Shown here piece by piece: positions 7,726-17,373 of a stretch of DNA of 64,000 nt. Below the pieces are notes generated by a model that worked only from the letters and a program-made list of their open reading frames with translations, searched no databases and was not told the DNA's origin. The stretch comes from Helicobacter hepaticus ATCC 51449. Its GTDB lineage: Bacteria; Campylobacterota; Campylobacteria; Campylobacterales; Helicobacteraceae. Position 1 is the stretch's first letter; the number at the start of each line of letters is the position of its first letter. A program made the translations under genes and the position numbers. Location: assembly GCF_000007905.1 (NCBI RefSeq), contig NC_004917.1:1240001-1304000 (forward strand), in the 5' to 3' direction.

Positions 7726-9081
7726 ATGAAAAAATGGATATTCTTGTTTGTGGGGGTAGCTTTGAATACTCTACAAGCAGAGTATTTGGAATTAGAGAGT
7801 GCCTATAAGCAAGTTTTACAAAATAATGATGGATTAAAATCTACGCAGAGTGCAGTTGATAAACAAGAAAAGCTCAAGAATGCAACCAAAATGCTTTACC
7901 TCCCTCAAGTCTCACTTGATGCATTTTATATACATTTGCAATCACCGATGAATACACATCTTTTTAATGCTTCTGAACTTGGGAATCTTGGTGGCATTGG
8001 CGGTATTGCCCCCTTGCTCGCACGACCTATCACTCTACAAGATCAAAATATTATCTTTGGTGCACTTAATATTATGTATCCGCTTTTTACAGGTGGTAAG
8101 CGGCATTTTGCTAATAAACTTTCTGACATTGCCTTTGATGATGCACTTCTTACCCTTAAACTCAAAGAGTTAAGCCTTTTTGAAGATTGTGCAAAACTTT
8201 ATTATGGTGTGGTATTAGCCCATCAGATTCTTGATACACTCCAAGATGCAAATGAGGGACATCTCACGCATTATAAAAATGCACAAAAACTGCAAGAAAA
8301 AGGGCAAATTGCACGTTTAGAAACACTCCAAGCCCAAGTAAATTATGATAAATCAACGATTGAAGTGCAAAAAGCAAGCGATAATCTCAATATTGCTGTT
8401 ATGGCGTTTAATGCAATGTTGAATAGAGAATATAATGCACCTTTTGAATTAACACCAAACATTGATATTAAACAAGATGCGATATTACAAAATGTGGATT
8501 ATTTTGTAAATAAAACACTTGAAGTCTATCCAGCTTTGCATATAATGGATAATCAAGTTAAATCTACACACGAACTTTCGCATATTGAATTTTCTTCATT
8601 TTTGCCAGAAATAGGAGCTTTTGGAAGTTATATGCTCAATGATAATAGCTCCTTGCTTGATAAAGCTATGCCAAATTGGTATGTGGGTATAGGTGCAAGG
8701 TGGTCTCTTCTTTCGCCTAATGGGAGAATCCAGAAATATCAAGCAAGCAAAATAGCTTCTATTCAAGCAGAGTTTGCTACTTCGCAAGCTAGAAAAGATT
8801 TAAAAACGCTCTGTGAAAAAACTTATAATGAAGTCCTTTCATATAAATCACAATATTTTAGTCTTGATTCTTCGGTTGAGCTTGCCAAAGAGAATCTAAA
8901 ATTGCGTCAGAAGGCATTTTTGCAAGGTATGAGCACAAGCACAGAAGTAAGTGATGCGCAAAATGCTCTCTCACTTGTTCTTATTGAGCGCCAGAGTGTA
9001 GCATATAGCTATGCAATTTCACTTGCGCGACTTCTTGCTTTAAGCGGAGAGGTGGAAAGATTCTATGGATTTTTTAATTAA
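7726..9081 (+). CDS. TolC-family outer membrane efflux protein
   Basis: The 451-residue protein starts with a signal peptide (KKWIFLFVGVALNTLQA). The body has the repeated long helices and short strands of outer-membrane efflux channels. LKELSLFEDCAKLYYGVVLA and RLETLQAQVNYDKSTIEVQKA correspond to the first repeat. LKTLCEKTYNEVL and LKLRQKAFLQGMSTSTEVSDAQNAL correspond to the second. The last block is the typical coiled-coil tip motif of TolC. A HlyD-like gene follows 21 bases later, so the two should form the channel and periplasmic adaptor of an export pump. The inner-membrane permease is missing from this locus. Confidence 0.92.
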   Translation: MKKWIFLFVGVALNTLQAEYLELESAYKQVLQNNDGLKSTQSAVDKQEKLKNATKMLYLPQVSLDAFYIHLQSPMNTHLFNASELGNLGGIGGIAPLLARPITLQDQNIIFGALNIMYPLFTGGKRHFANKLSDIAFDDALLTLKLKELSLFEDCAKLYYGVVLAHQILDTLQDANEGHLTHYKNAQKLQEKGQIARLETLQAQVNYDKSTIEVQKASDNLNIAVMAFNAMLNREYNAPFELTPNIDIKQDAILQNVDYFVNKTLEVYPALHIMDNQVKSTHELSHIEFSSFLPEIGAFGSYMLNDNSSLLDKAMPNWYVGIGARWSLLSPNGRIQKYQASKIASIQAEFATSQARKDLKTLCEKTYNEVLSYKSQYFSLDSSVELAKENLKLRQKAFLQGMSTSTEVSDAQNALSLVLIERQSVAYSYAISLARLLALSGEVERFYGFFN

Positions 9082-9102
9082 GCAAAAAATGGGAGAGAAG
9101 AT

Positions 9103-10077
9103 ATGAAAATAAATATCAAGCTTGTAGCATTAGTCGTTATAGCTTTGGCATTTTTATTGTGGCTCGTGGTAAGCTTTAGTCGTGCTTATGAGCCAAAGGA
9201 AAATAGAATCTACGCCCAAGTGCAAGCACGTGAATACGCTATTAGCTCTAAGGTTGCAGGACGAGTGGAAAATATCTTTGTTAAAAAAGGAGATATGCTT
9301 AAAAAGGGTGATTTGGTATATAGTATTGATTCTCCAGAGTTGCAAGCTAAGCTTGAACAAGCAAAAGCTGGGTATCAAGCAGCAAAAGCTCTAAGCACAG
9401 AGACGAAGCAAGGCGCAAGAGTGGAGACTATCCAATCAGCAAAAGATGTTTGGCAAGGTGCTAAAACAATGGCGAACCTTGCTAAAAGCACTTATGAACG
9501 CATAGAATCCCTTTATAAAGATGGTGTAGTGAGCCAACAAAGGCGTGATGAAGCATATGCAAACTACACTACTGCCAAGCATAATGAAAATGTAACCTAT
9601 CAACAATACAAAATTGCTCTTGATGGCGCAAGTGCCGAGACAAAAATAGCTGCACAAGCCAAAGAAGATGCGGCAGCCGGACAAGTAAATGAAGTTGAAA
9701 GCTATGCTAAAGATACTCAAGCTATTGCACCAACAAATGGAGAGGTAAGCAATGTTTTACTGCACGAAGGTGAGCTTGCACCTAGTGGATTCCCTGTGGC
9801 ATTGATGATTGATATGAATGATGCGTGGATTGTCTTTCATCTTCCCGAATATCGTTTAAAAGATTTTACTAAAGGTGCGACTTTTGAAGCATTTATCCCC
9901 GCTTTGGATAAAAGAGCAGAATTTAGAGTAGAATTTGTCTCTGTTATGGGAGATTTTGCTACTTGGAGAGCCACAAGTGCGTCTAAAGGTTATGATGTGA
10001 AAACCTTTGAAGTTGAAGCATATCCTACCACTCCTATTGAGGGCTTACGCGTAGGTATGAGTGTGCTTATTGATTAG
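9103..10077 (+). CDS. HlyD-family periplasmic adaptor (membrane fusion protein)
   Basis: This 324-residue protein has one N-terminal membrane helix at about residues 5-26. A biotinyl-lipoyl half-motif follows (AISSKVAGRVENIFVKKGDMLKKGD), then a long helical hairpin rich in Ala, Lys and Gln at about 85-195. The returning half-motif is IAPTNGEVSNVLLHEGELAPSGFP. A beta-barrel domain ends the protein. This is the standard plan of adaptors linking an inner-membrane transporter to TolC. It lies in an operon with the TolC-like gene. In H. pylori, as I recall, ABC-2 permease genes follow directly; here rpmB comes next, and an ABC-2 permease is found alone at 39.3-40.4 kb. Confidence 0.92.
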   Translation: MKINIKLVALVVIALAFLLWLVVSFSRAYEPKENRIYAQVQAREYAISSKVAGRVENIFVKKGDMLKKGDLVYSIDSPELQAKLEQAKAGYQAAKALSTETKQGARVETIQSAKDVWQGAKTMANLAKSTYERIESLYKDGVVSQQRRDEAYANYTTAKHNENVTYQQYKIALDGASAETKIAAQAKEDAAAGQVNEVESYAKDTQAIAPTNGEVSNVLLHEGELAPSGFPVALMIDMNDAWIVFHLPEYRLKDFTKGATFEAFIPALDKRAEFRVEFVSVMGDFATWRATSASKGYDVKTFEVEAYPTTPIEGLRVGMSVLID

Positions 10078-10146
10078 TTTAAGGTAGTTTTGGGGTAATT
10101 TTTACTAAAATGCATAGCTTATTTAATTTTATAAAAAAGGTCTGTT

Positions 10147-10335
10147 ATGGCAAGAAAATGTTTTTTCACAGGTAAGGGTCCTATGGTTGGAAACAATGTA
10201 AGTCACGCAAATAACAAAACAAAAAAGCGTTCTTTGCCTAATCTTCGCAGTATTCGACTTAAACTTGAAGATGGAACAAGCGTAAGAGTAAAAGTTGCCG
10301 CTTCCACATTGCGAACGATAAAAAAATATTCTTAA
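10147..10335 (+). CDS. rpmB: 50S ribosomal protein L28
   Basis: This 62-residue, strongly basic protein has the L28 N-terminus [20 protein letters not shown] with a single cysteine, then [14 protein letters not shown] and a strand pair ending [14 protein letters not shown]. The length is normal. AAAAGG lies six bases before the ATG. It is followed within 20 bases by the potassium channel gene, the same pairing I recall from H. pylori. Confidence 0.97.
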   Translation: MARKCFFTGKGPMVGNNVSHANNKTKKRSLPNLRSIRLKLEDGTSVRVKVAASTLRTIKKYS

Positions 10336-10352
10336 ACTGAGCTTTATCTATC

Positions 10353-11480
10353 TTGTTTGCAAGATTTAAGAAATTTCTTCACTGGGGCAATACCCCGAAA
10401 CCAGACATTTCTTTAGCTGGTGAGCTCTACGAGCAGCTCAAACCCTTTAGACTTCCGCTTATTCTTGTTCAATTTTTTCTTCTTTTTGGCACATTAGGGT
10501 ATTTAGCATTAGAAGATTATGATTTAATGCAGGCATTTTTTCAAACTTCTTATACTTTTACAAATACAGGATTTGGCTCATTAAAAGAAAATGAATTTAG
10601 CACAATCACTATTTTTTTCACTGTTATTTTAATGGTGTGTGGAGCGGGAGTTGTAACTTTTAGCGTGGCATTTATTATGAGTGTGGTGAATAATGGCACT
10701 CTTATTAGATTAATTAAGGAGCAAAAAATGGTATATAAAATTGCGCGTTTGCAAAATCATTATGTGATTTGCTATCACAATGAATTTACTACTGAACTTG
10801 CCCAGCAGTTTTTAGAAGCTCATATTCCCTTTGTCGTGGTGGATAATTCTCCTGATTTTGAAGTCCAAGCCCAAAAGCATAAGTATCCTTATTACATTAT
10901 TGATGACCCACATACGCATATAGCTATGCTCAAATCTCACCTCTCAAGTGCAAAAGGTATCATAAGCTTTTCTAAGAATCCTGCGGATAATATTACTATG
11001 GTGGTGAGTGCACGTATCTTTGAAGAAGAGCTAAGAAGAAAGCCTTATTATATTATCGCTAACGCTAATTCTCAAGAAGAGAGCAAAAAGCTTAAAAAAA
11101 TAGGCTGTGATGCCGTAATTTCTGCCTCTAAGCTTATGGCACAGAGAATCTCTGCAATGGCAGTGCGTCCTGATATGGAGAATCTCCTTGAGCGGTTTTT
11201 ATATCAACGTGATACGCCGCTTGATTTGGAAGAAATTATCGTGCCACGTTATTCGTGGCTTGTGCTAAGAAAGCTTAAAGAAGCACATTTCCGCGATGTT
11301 ACAAATGTATCTGTGGTGGGACTAACGCAAAAAGATGGCGTTTATATCACTATGCCAAATGGTAATACAATTGTTTCAAGCGAATGCAAACTCCTTGTGA
11401 TTGGCACAAGTGAAAATATTCGTGCTACCAAACGTTTGATTATGAAAAAGCAAAAACCAAGAGAGGTTGATTATGTTTGA
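10353..11480 (+). CDS. Two-helix potassium channel with RCK/TrkA-N domain
   Basis: This 375-residue protein has membrane helices at about residues 33-52 and 84-112, with a pore loop between them. The selectivity filter reads TNTGFG (residues 70-75), with Phe in place of the usual Tyr of GYG. From about residue 134 an RCK (TrkA-N) domain begins ([18 protein letters not shown]), then a second half and a TrkA-C-like end. This matches the MthK-like channel HpKchA needed by H. pylori for gastric colonisation. The start is TTG at 10353; no ATG gives the N-terminal helix. An internal ATG at 10728 (Met126) has its own Shine-Dalgarno sequence. The 3' end overlaps argJ by eight bases. Confidence 0.88.
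10716..10730 (+). promoter_or_regulatory. Internal ribosome binding site and ATG in the K+ channel gene
   Basis: AAGGAG at 10716-10721 stands six bases before an in-frame ATG at 10728, exactly between the second membrane helix and the RCK domain. Translation from here would give a free 250-residue RCK protein. The archaeal channel MthK is known to use such an internal start to make soluble RCK subunits that join its gating ring. That this happens here is inference. Confidence 0.45.
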
Positions 11481-12687
11481 GATTATTCCTATTAAAGGTG
11501 GTGTCAATGCGCCACAGGGATTCTACGCAGATGGTGTAAGTGCGGGATTAAAGCCTCCGCTTCCTAATGGTGCTCCTGCACTTGATGTAGCATTTTTATA
11601 TAGTGAAGATGTGCTCAAGCCCTTTACACTTTTTACGAGTAATCGTTTTCAAGCAGCTCCCATAACGCATTTTAAACACTTTATAAAAGGCAAAGAGAGT
11701 AATTTCGTGCTTATTAATACCAAAAATGCAAATGCGATGACAGGAGAGAGAGGGGTGCAAGATGTGTGCGATATTTTATCATCACTTACGCAAAAATTTC
11801 CCTTTATACAAAACCCTATAATGTCAAGCACAGGCGTTATCGGGCAGTATCTCCCTAAAGAGAAAATAATTGCTTCTTTTGCCTCCTTTGATTTTAATGC
11901 TAAGTGTGAAAATGCTCACACTCGTGCTGCTGATGCAATACGCACGACAGATGCTTTTAGTAAAGAAATCGCATTAAGGGTGCGACTTGATAATGGTGAG
12001 AGCTTTTGTATTGGAGCTATGGCAAAGGGAGCAGGTATGATACAACCTGCTCTTGCAACTATGCTTTGTTTTATCACAACTGATGCACTTGTACCTCAAA
12101 ATGAAGGTGATAGAATCTTGCGTGAATGCGCTAAGACAAGCTTTAATGCTATTAGTGTAGATGGCGATATGAGCACGAATGATTCCGTATTTTTGTTTGC
12201 CAATGGACGCAGTGGGGTATATAATGAAGCGGCTTTCAAAGAAGCATTGAAAATGATTATGCACAAACTTGCTACTGATATGGTAAGAGATGGCGAAGGT
12301 TCTACTAAGCTTGTAGCCTTTGAAGTGTGTGGCGCAAGAGATGAATCACAAGCTATATGTGCTGCAAAAGCCCTTACAAATTCACTTTTGGTAAAAACTG
12401 CTATTTATGGGGAAGATCCAAATTGGGGGAGAATTGCCTCAACAATCGGTGCAAGTGGTGTAGAATGCAATGAGGAAAGTTTGAGAATCGCCTTTGATTC
12501 TGTGGTAGTATTTGATAGAGGGCAGATATGTTTTGATGAAGAGAATGAAGCAAGGGCAGCGGCTGTAATGGAACAAGAAAGTTTTAGAATCACTTGTGAT
12601 TTGGGCATAGGTGAGGGACATTTTGTCGCTTATGGTTGTGATTTGGGCTATCGCTATATAGATATTAATGCTGATTATAGAAGCTAG
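11473..12687 (+). CDS. argJ: Bifunctional ornithine acetyltransferase / N-acetylglutamate synthase ArgJ
   Basis: ArgJ recycles acetyl groups from N-acetylornithine to glutamate in arginine synthesis. About 404 residues. I chose ATG 11473 over TTG 11467. Key motifs are [11 protein letters not shown] near the start, SSTGVIG at 119-125, and [17 protein letters not shown] at 184-200. In this last motif Thr196 is the residue where the precursor cuts itself and which then acts as nucleophile. GEDPNWGRI lies further on. The start overlaps the channel gene by eight bases. A short ArgA-like acetyltransferase at 47.1 kb could supply the first acetylglutamate. H. pylori, as I recall, does not make arginine this way. 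Confidence 0.95.
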
Positions 12688-12802
12688 ATTCTGTTGTATT
12701 TTTGGAGATTTTAAAAAGTAGTATGATTTTAGAGTAAAAAAATGCGCTATTATTGAAAATATTCTATAATAAAGTATTGAATTTGCCCCAAAGGAGTAGA
12801 AG

Positions 12803-13024
12803 ATGTTTCACGAATATAGAGATGAGGTTACTGCGCTCAAAACAAGTGATGCGCATTTTGCAAAAATTTTTGATGAGCATAATGAGCTTGATGATAGAAT
12901 TAAAAAGATTGAAGATGGCGAGGAACTTATGAGTGATATGGAGCTTGAGGTGCTCAAAAAACAAAAGCTTCGCCTCAAAGATGAAGCCTATGCAATGATT
13001 TTAGAATATCGCAAATCCCATTAG
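12803..13024 (+). CDS. DUF465/YdcH-family small protein
   Basis: This is a 73-residue, highly charged helical protein. Its centre (FAKIFDEHNELDDRIKKIEDG) and end (LKKQKLRLKDEAYAMILEYR) match the small DUF465 (YdcH-like) family. These are short antiparallel coiled-coil proteins of unknown function, common in Proteobacteria. AAAGGAG stands before the ATG. A monocistronic unit is likely, with 115 bases to argJ upstream. Confidence 0.8.
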   Translation: MFHEYRDEVTALKTSDAHFAKIFDEHNELDDRIKKIEDGEELMSDMELEVLKKQKLRLKDEAYAMILEYRKSH

Positions 13025-13059
13025 TTTTTATTATCTTTGTTGTTCTCTTTGCTTGAAAT

Positions 13060-13553
13060 ACTCTATATGATAATGAGAGTTTAAAGAGAACTATTGTTAT
13101 CACAACAAAGGCTATAAACAAACTTGTAGTTACATATATTGTTGAAGTAAAAGAAAGTAAAAAACTTAAGAACTTATAGCTAAAAAACACATAGCCACTA
13201 ATATGAATTCGCTAAATTCTATTCTGCATTACAAAATCATTGCTTTTTTAAGCACCACAAATTTACAAACCTTGCGTGATACACTAGGCTTTGAAGTAAC
13301 CTATCATTTACAAAAGGTAAAGTATTAGGGAATGGCTATCTCTACACAGATGTATTAGAATCTAAGAGAGACAATCCAACAATCAAACCATTTCAAAAAG
13401 ACACTCAATATAGAATTACAAGCACAAGATGAGGAATCCCAAAGAGGTGTAATATCTCTAGCATATGGCATAAGTTGGGTTGTAGTGGTCTATTTCATCT
13501 ATAAAAACAATCCCTATGGATATTTATATTTTATACTTTTATGCTTGGCATAA
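13060..13553 (+). pseudogene. Decayed gene for an unknown protein with a C-terminal membrane helix
   Basis: No intact gene lies between 13025 and 13513, but protein-like fragments follow one another in shifting frames on the plus strand. They are: 13060-13179 (RTIVITTKAINKLVVTYIVE, then KESKKLKNL); 13170-13328 (AKKHIATNMNSLNSILHYKI, then TLRDTLGFEVTYHL); 13304-13432 (SFTKGKVLGNGYLYTDVLES, then KRDNPTIKPFQKDTQYR); and about 13354-13553 (LNIELQAQDEESQRGVISLA, a hydrophobic YGISWVVVVYFIYK, ending NPYGYLYFILLCLA). Each overlaps or abuts the next, as expected for a gene broken by three or more frameshifts. The 3' end overlaps the convergent NFACT gene. The family is not recognised. Confidence 0.45.
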
Positions 13554-14881
13554 GTTACTTGTGCATTCTGCGCGGGTTTGACAAATCGCCGCTTGGTATA
13601 ATCCACTACAAAATCACCACCACCTTTACGCACTGCATATAGCCCTACAAGAATCTCCACACTTTTTTCAATCACGGCATTTGTGGGCATTGTTTTCCCA
13701 CAATGTATGATTAAATGTGCACTTGGCACATCTTTAATATGAAACCACAAATCATCAGCCTTTGCAGATTCTAAAAGTCGTTGATTTTCCTTTGCATTGC
13801 GTCCTACACTAATTTTGAATCCCTCAATAAAAAAACTCTCTATATCCTTTGTTTGCGTAGATTTATCTTTGGTTTTGGGCTTTTTATCTTGAGTGGCAAA
13901 TATATTACTTAACTCATCGCATTGCTCTATAAGTGCAATTTTATCAGAGAGAAAATCAATCTTATCTTGGAGATTCTCTATTTGTTTATGGAGATGTTGA
14001 GCTTTTTTATGGTATTTTTTGCTTTGAGTGAAATACCAATTTCCAGCTTCTTGTAAATCTCTAGCAAAAGCAGGAAGTTCAATCTCTAGCACTCCGCCAT
14101 CAAAATCTTGCAAGGATAAATGCGATGAGGTGATTTTATGCGTTGGCAAAAGATGTAATGAGCCAAAAAGCACTTCACCATAGTGTGCGTATTGCTTTGC
14201 AGATGCTAAGAGCTCATCATATTTTGGCAGAGTATGAAGCATCTGCAGGAGATTCTCTTTTTTTGTGTGCAGGGATTTAAGCAAAGCTTGTTTTTTGGTA
14301 TTGTGAGATTGGCAATATCTCTCCACATATGCACGATGAAGTAAGTCCAGCGTTTGACTAAGTGAGGGGATTTCCTGTGGTAATGGCTTTTTGGAGGGTT
14401 GAGGTAGAGGTTGAAGCACTTTGCCTACACGCACTTCACGCCACGATTTACTAAGTGGAATGTGTCGCAATGCTTCAAGAACTACAAAGCTTTCATCACA
14501 TATTATGACATTTGTATGCTTTCCTGTAAATTCACATATGAGCCAAAAATATTGGAGTTTGTAGTGCCCCTTTTGGCTTATGAGAATCTGTAAGATTCTA
14601 TTTTCTCCATCTATGCGCACTTGTTCTATTTTTGCATAAGTAGCACAACGAGCTAGTTTATTATCAAATGGGGCTTTAAACTCTTGTGTATTGAGTATTT
14701 CTTGCTCATTTATAAATGCACCACTTTGAGAGCGCGTCATATCAAAATAGATTCTATGTTTATTGCCTTGTTTATCTTGGCAGAGGAGCATAAAGAGGTT
14801 TATTTCTTTGCGTTTAAAACATAAGATGTTTTCCATATTTTGCAGATATGTGCTTATACCCTTTAATAATGCGAGATTCAA
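13514..14881 (-). CDS. NFACT-domain protein, RqcH/fibronectin-binding family
   Basis: This 455-residue protein has the N-terminal NFACT-N features (YFWLICEFTGKHTNVIICDE, then LRHIPLSKSWREVRVGKVLQ). A middle coiled-coil region lies at about 270-330. The C-terminal NFACT-R (DUF814) domain contains DDLWFHIKDVPSAHLIIHCG and KGGGDFVVDYTKRRFVKP. In Bacillus, RqcH uses this plan to add alanine tails to stalled nascent chains on 50S subunits. It is shorter than Bacillus RqcH (about 570 residues), as are the Helicobacter homologues that I recall annotated as fibronectin-binding. It heads toward a decayed gene and follows recN in the same minus-strand group. Confidence 0.85.
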   Translation of the reverse strand: MNLALLKGISTYLQNMENILCFKRKEINLFMLLCQDKQGNKHRIYFDMTRSQSGAFINEQEILNTQEFKAPFDNKLARCATYAKIEQVRIDGENRILQILISQKGHYKLQYFWLICEFTGKHTNVIICDESFVVLEALRHIPLSKSWREVRVGKVLQPLPQPSKKPLPQEIPSLSQTLDLLHRAYVERYCQSHNTKKQALLKSLHTKKENLLQMLHTLPKYDELLASAKQYAHYGEVLFGSLHLLPTHKITSSHLSLQDFDGGVLEIELPAFARDLQEAGNWYFTQSKKYHKKAQHLHKQIENLQDKIDFLSDKIALIEQCDELSNIFATQDKKPKTKDKSTQTKDIESFFIEGFKISVGRNAKENQRLLESAKADDLWFHIKDVPSAHLIIHCGKTMPTNAVIEKSVEILVGLYAVRKGGGDFVVDYTKRRFVKPAQNAQVTYAKHKSIKYKYP

Positions 14882-14903
14882 TGCCCTGCCTTTAATGGAA
14901 TAG

Positions 14904-16445
14904 CTAAGTTTTTAAATGTGCTCTTGCAAACTCAAGTGCTTGTGCAGTAATTTTTGCTCCACTAATAATGCGCGCAATTTCTTGCACTCTGCCCTCTTCA
15001 TCAAGCTTTGTAACTATGCTTTTTTCTCCTTGTTTTTGCACAAGATAATGATTATCTGCCAAAGAGGGCATATGCGTTTGATGAGAAATAGCAAAGATTT
15101 GATAGCTTTGGGAGAGCGTTTTAAGAATCTTTGCTACACCCTCACTTTCCTCCCCGCTTAGATTCGCATCAATTTCATCAAGCACTAAAATCCCACTGCG
15201 CGGTTCAAGTTGTGTATCAATGCACATTATCGCAAGTCGTAAGCGATTATATTCCCCAGAGGAGAGCACATCTACACTGCTATTGCCAAGTTTTATTTCG
15301 CATAAGCTTTCCCCACTTTCATTCATTTTCACATTTTCTATTTTTATGTTGCTTTGGTTTAACCTAAGCTCTGCGCATAATTCTTGAAACAAAGCATTAA
15401 ATTGCGGCACAAAGCGTTCGCGGTTTGTATGAAGCAGTTGGGCATTTTTTTTGCATTCTAGGGAAAGTTCATCTACACGCTTTTGCAAATGCTGTTTATC
15501 AAAGCTTAGATTTTCATATTCTTGGAGTTTTTGCTTTTGTTCTTCAAGGTATGCTAGTGCTTCTTTAATGCCACCAAATCGGCGGTTAAGCTCGGAGAGT
15601 GCGGCAATTTTATCTAATATTTCTTCAGGATTAATCTCTGCTAAGTCCTCCAAACGCTCTTCTTGGGCTTGGACAATCGCTTCAAATTCATTTAAGCCTT
15701 CAATAAGATTGGGGCAGCTTTTATCCACAAGCCCCAAAAATTCTTCAAAACCGCGTGAGAGTTCAAGTGCTTGACGCACCTTATATATTTGCTCTTTGAT
15801 TTTTTCTTGCTTGGAGAGCATTTTTTTAAGGGTAATGAGCTCTTCATATTCGCCCTCTTTTGGATTTATAGATTCTATTTTGGCAATTTCAAATGCTGCA
15901 AACTCTTTTAAATTAGCAATATTTGCCTCTTGAGCTTGTATATCACTTAATTTTTTGTGGGCTTGGCATAATGCTTGATAATCTGTTTGAAACTGATTGA
16001 GAATCTCCTTGTGTGTAGGATTTTCACGCGTGATAAATAAATCAAGAATCTTAAGAATATTTGCAGGTTTGAGTTCATCTGCACCTTTTGTGCTGATATG
16101 CTTTGCGAAGCCTGATACTATTTCATAGAGTTTTTTTTTGGAACTTGATGCGTGGTTGATGAAATAACGTGTTTTATCTTTTTTGAGAATGCTAAGAACG
16201 ATTTCATTTTCATTATCATTTGGAATGCCATATTCTAGCCAATCAAATGTGGGCAAATCAATCTCAATGTTTGCTTCAATGAGGTCGGCATTGCTTTCTT
16301 TAATCCCAAAAATTGCAAGCAGAGATTCCATAAATACTGACTTACCACTGCCACTCGCACCACTAAAAACATTAAAGCCTTTTTGCACATATAGCTCTAA
16401 ATCACTAAAAGCGGGGGAATTATGGATTAAGATTCTCTTAACCAT
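14904..16445 (-). CDS. recN: DNA repair ATPase RecN
   Basis: RecN is an SMC-like ATPase that acts early in recombination repair of double-strand breaks. The 513-residue protein has Walker A GASGSGKS at residues 29-36, a long central coiled coil, the ABC signature LSSGEYNRLRLA, and Walker B GILVLDEIDANLSGEE. The downstream ISHQTHMPSLADNHYLVQK is typical of RecN. It is a little shorter than E. coli RecN (553). An A9 run on the coding strand (16131-16139) encodes consecutive lysines. It lies between nadK and the NFACT gene, with gaps of 14 and 22 bases. Confidence 0.94.
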   Translation of the reverse strand: MVKRILIHNSPAFSDLELYVQKGFNVFSGASGSGKSVFMESLLAIFGIKESNADLIEANIEIDLPTFDWLEYGIPNDNENEIVLSILKKDKTRYFINHASSSKKKLYEIVSGFAKHISTKGADELKPANILKILDLFITRENPTHKEILNQFQTDYQALCQAHKKLSDIQAQEANIANLKEFAAFEIAKIESINPKEGEYEELITLKKMLSKQEKIKEQIYKVRQALELSRGFEEFLGLVDKSCPNLIEGLNEFEAIVQAQEERLEDLAEINPEEILDKIAALSELNRRFGGIKEALAYLEEQKQKLQEYENLSFDKQHLQKRVDELSLECKKNAQLLHTNRERFVPQFNALFQELCAELRLNQSNIKIENVKMNESGESLCEIKLGNSSVDVLSSGEYNRLRLAIMCIDTQLEPRSGILVLDEIDANLSGEESEGVAKILKTLSQSYQIFAISHQTHMPSLADNHYLVQKQGEKSIVTKLDEEGRVQEIARIISGAKITAQALEFARAHLKT

Positions 16446-16459
16446 TTTTACTCCTTGTT

Positions 16460-17365
16460 TTAATGCTCCTCACCCCATTTAAATTTTTCTTTTAAAACGC
16501 TGAAATAATCTCGTGTAGGGGGATACATCAGCATAGCACTTTGGGGCAGAGCTTGAATTTGCACTCTATCAGAGGGCATAATATCAATCATTTCTTGCCC
16601 ATCAATGATAAGTTTTGCTCTTTCTTTGGCATAAAATTCTAGCATAAATTCATCACTTAAGACTAATGGGCGCTGCGTGAGCGAATGTGGTGCAATGGGG
16701 GTAAGCAAAATGTTGCGACAATAAGGATAAATAACTGAACCACCTGCACTAATATTATATGCGGTAGAGCCAGCAGGCGTGCCGATGATAAGCCCATCAC
16801 ATCTATAAGTATTAAAATATTTTCTATCAATACTTGCATCAATATGCACCATACCGCTTAATTCGTGTTTGGAGATAAGAAACTCATTGATGGCAATAAG
16901 CGTTTGAGTAGGAGTTTGGTTTTTATTGTCTAAATTGTTTTCGTATGCGGTATTTAAGGTAGAATATATACGCGCTTGAAGCACGAGATGTTTTTGCAGA
17001 GTGTAATCCCCACTTTTAAGATGAGAAGTAAAGGTATGTAGATTTTGAGGCATAAGTGCCGTAAGAAAGCCTAATCGTCCTGTATTAATCCCCATACAAG
17101 GTAGTTCATATTCAAATGCGCGGCGAAGCATAGAAATAAGTGTCCCATCGCCACCAAGGCTAAAAAGTGCATCACATTGTGTAGCAAGCTGATGAAAATC
17201 TCTTCCTAAGAGTTCAATCATACCCCCACTAATGCTTTCTAATATCACTTCAATGCCAGCATTATTAAGCTCTTCTTTTATTTGCAAAAAAGTCGTTTTT
17301 AGCTCCGGGCTTGAAGGGCGCAAGATAACGCCAACTTTTGTAATAGGGGCATTATGAGATTTCAT
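16460..17365 (-). CDS. nadK: NAD kinase
   Basis: NadK phosphorylates NAD to NADP. The 301-residue protein shows the family GGDGT motif at residues 71-75. MGINTGRLGFLT and the IAINEFLISK block follow, then GLIIGTPAGSTAYNISAGGS, which forms the NAD-binding and catalytic core. Length and order of motifs are normal. It starts nine bases after the OmpA-like gene stops, in a minus-strand operon ending with the NFACT gene. Confidence 0.96.
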   Translation of the reverse strand: MKSHNAPITKVGVILRPSSPELKTTFLQIKEELNNAGIEVILESISGGMIELLGRDFHQLATQCDALFSLGGDGTLISMLRRAFEYELPCMGINTGRLGFLTALMPQNLHTFTSHLKSGDYTLQKHLVLQARIYSTLNTAYENNLDNKNQTPTQTLIAINEFLISKHELSGMVHIDASIDRKYFNTYRCDGLIIGTPAGSTAYNISAGGSVIYPYCRNILLTPIAPHSLTQRPLVLSDEFMLEFYAKERAKLIIDGQEMIDIMPSDRVQIQALPQSAMLMYPPTRDYFSVLKEKFKWGEEH

Positions 17366-17373
17366 TTTAGAGT

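Noticed and set aside
12975-13190. Minus-strand 71-codon hydrophobic frame
   Set aside because: It overlaps the DUF465 gene, has no ribosome binding site and covers the decayed plus-strand gene.
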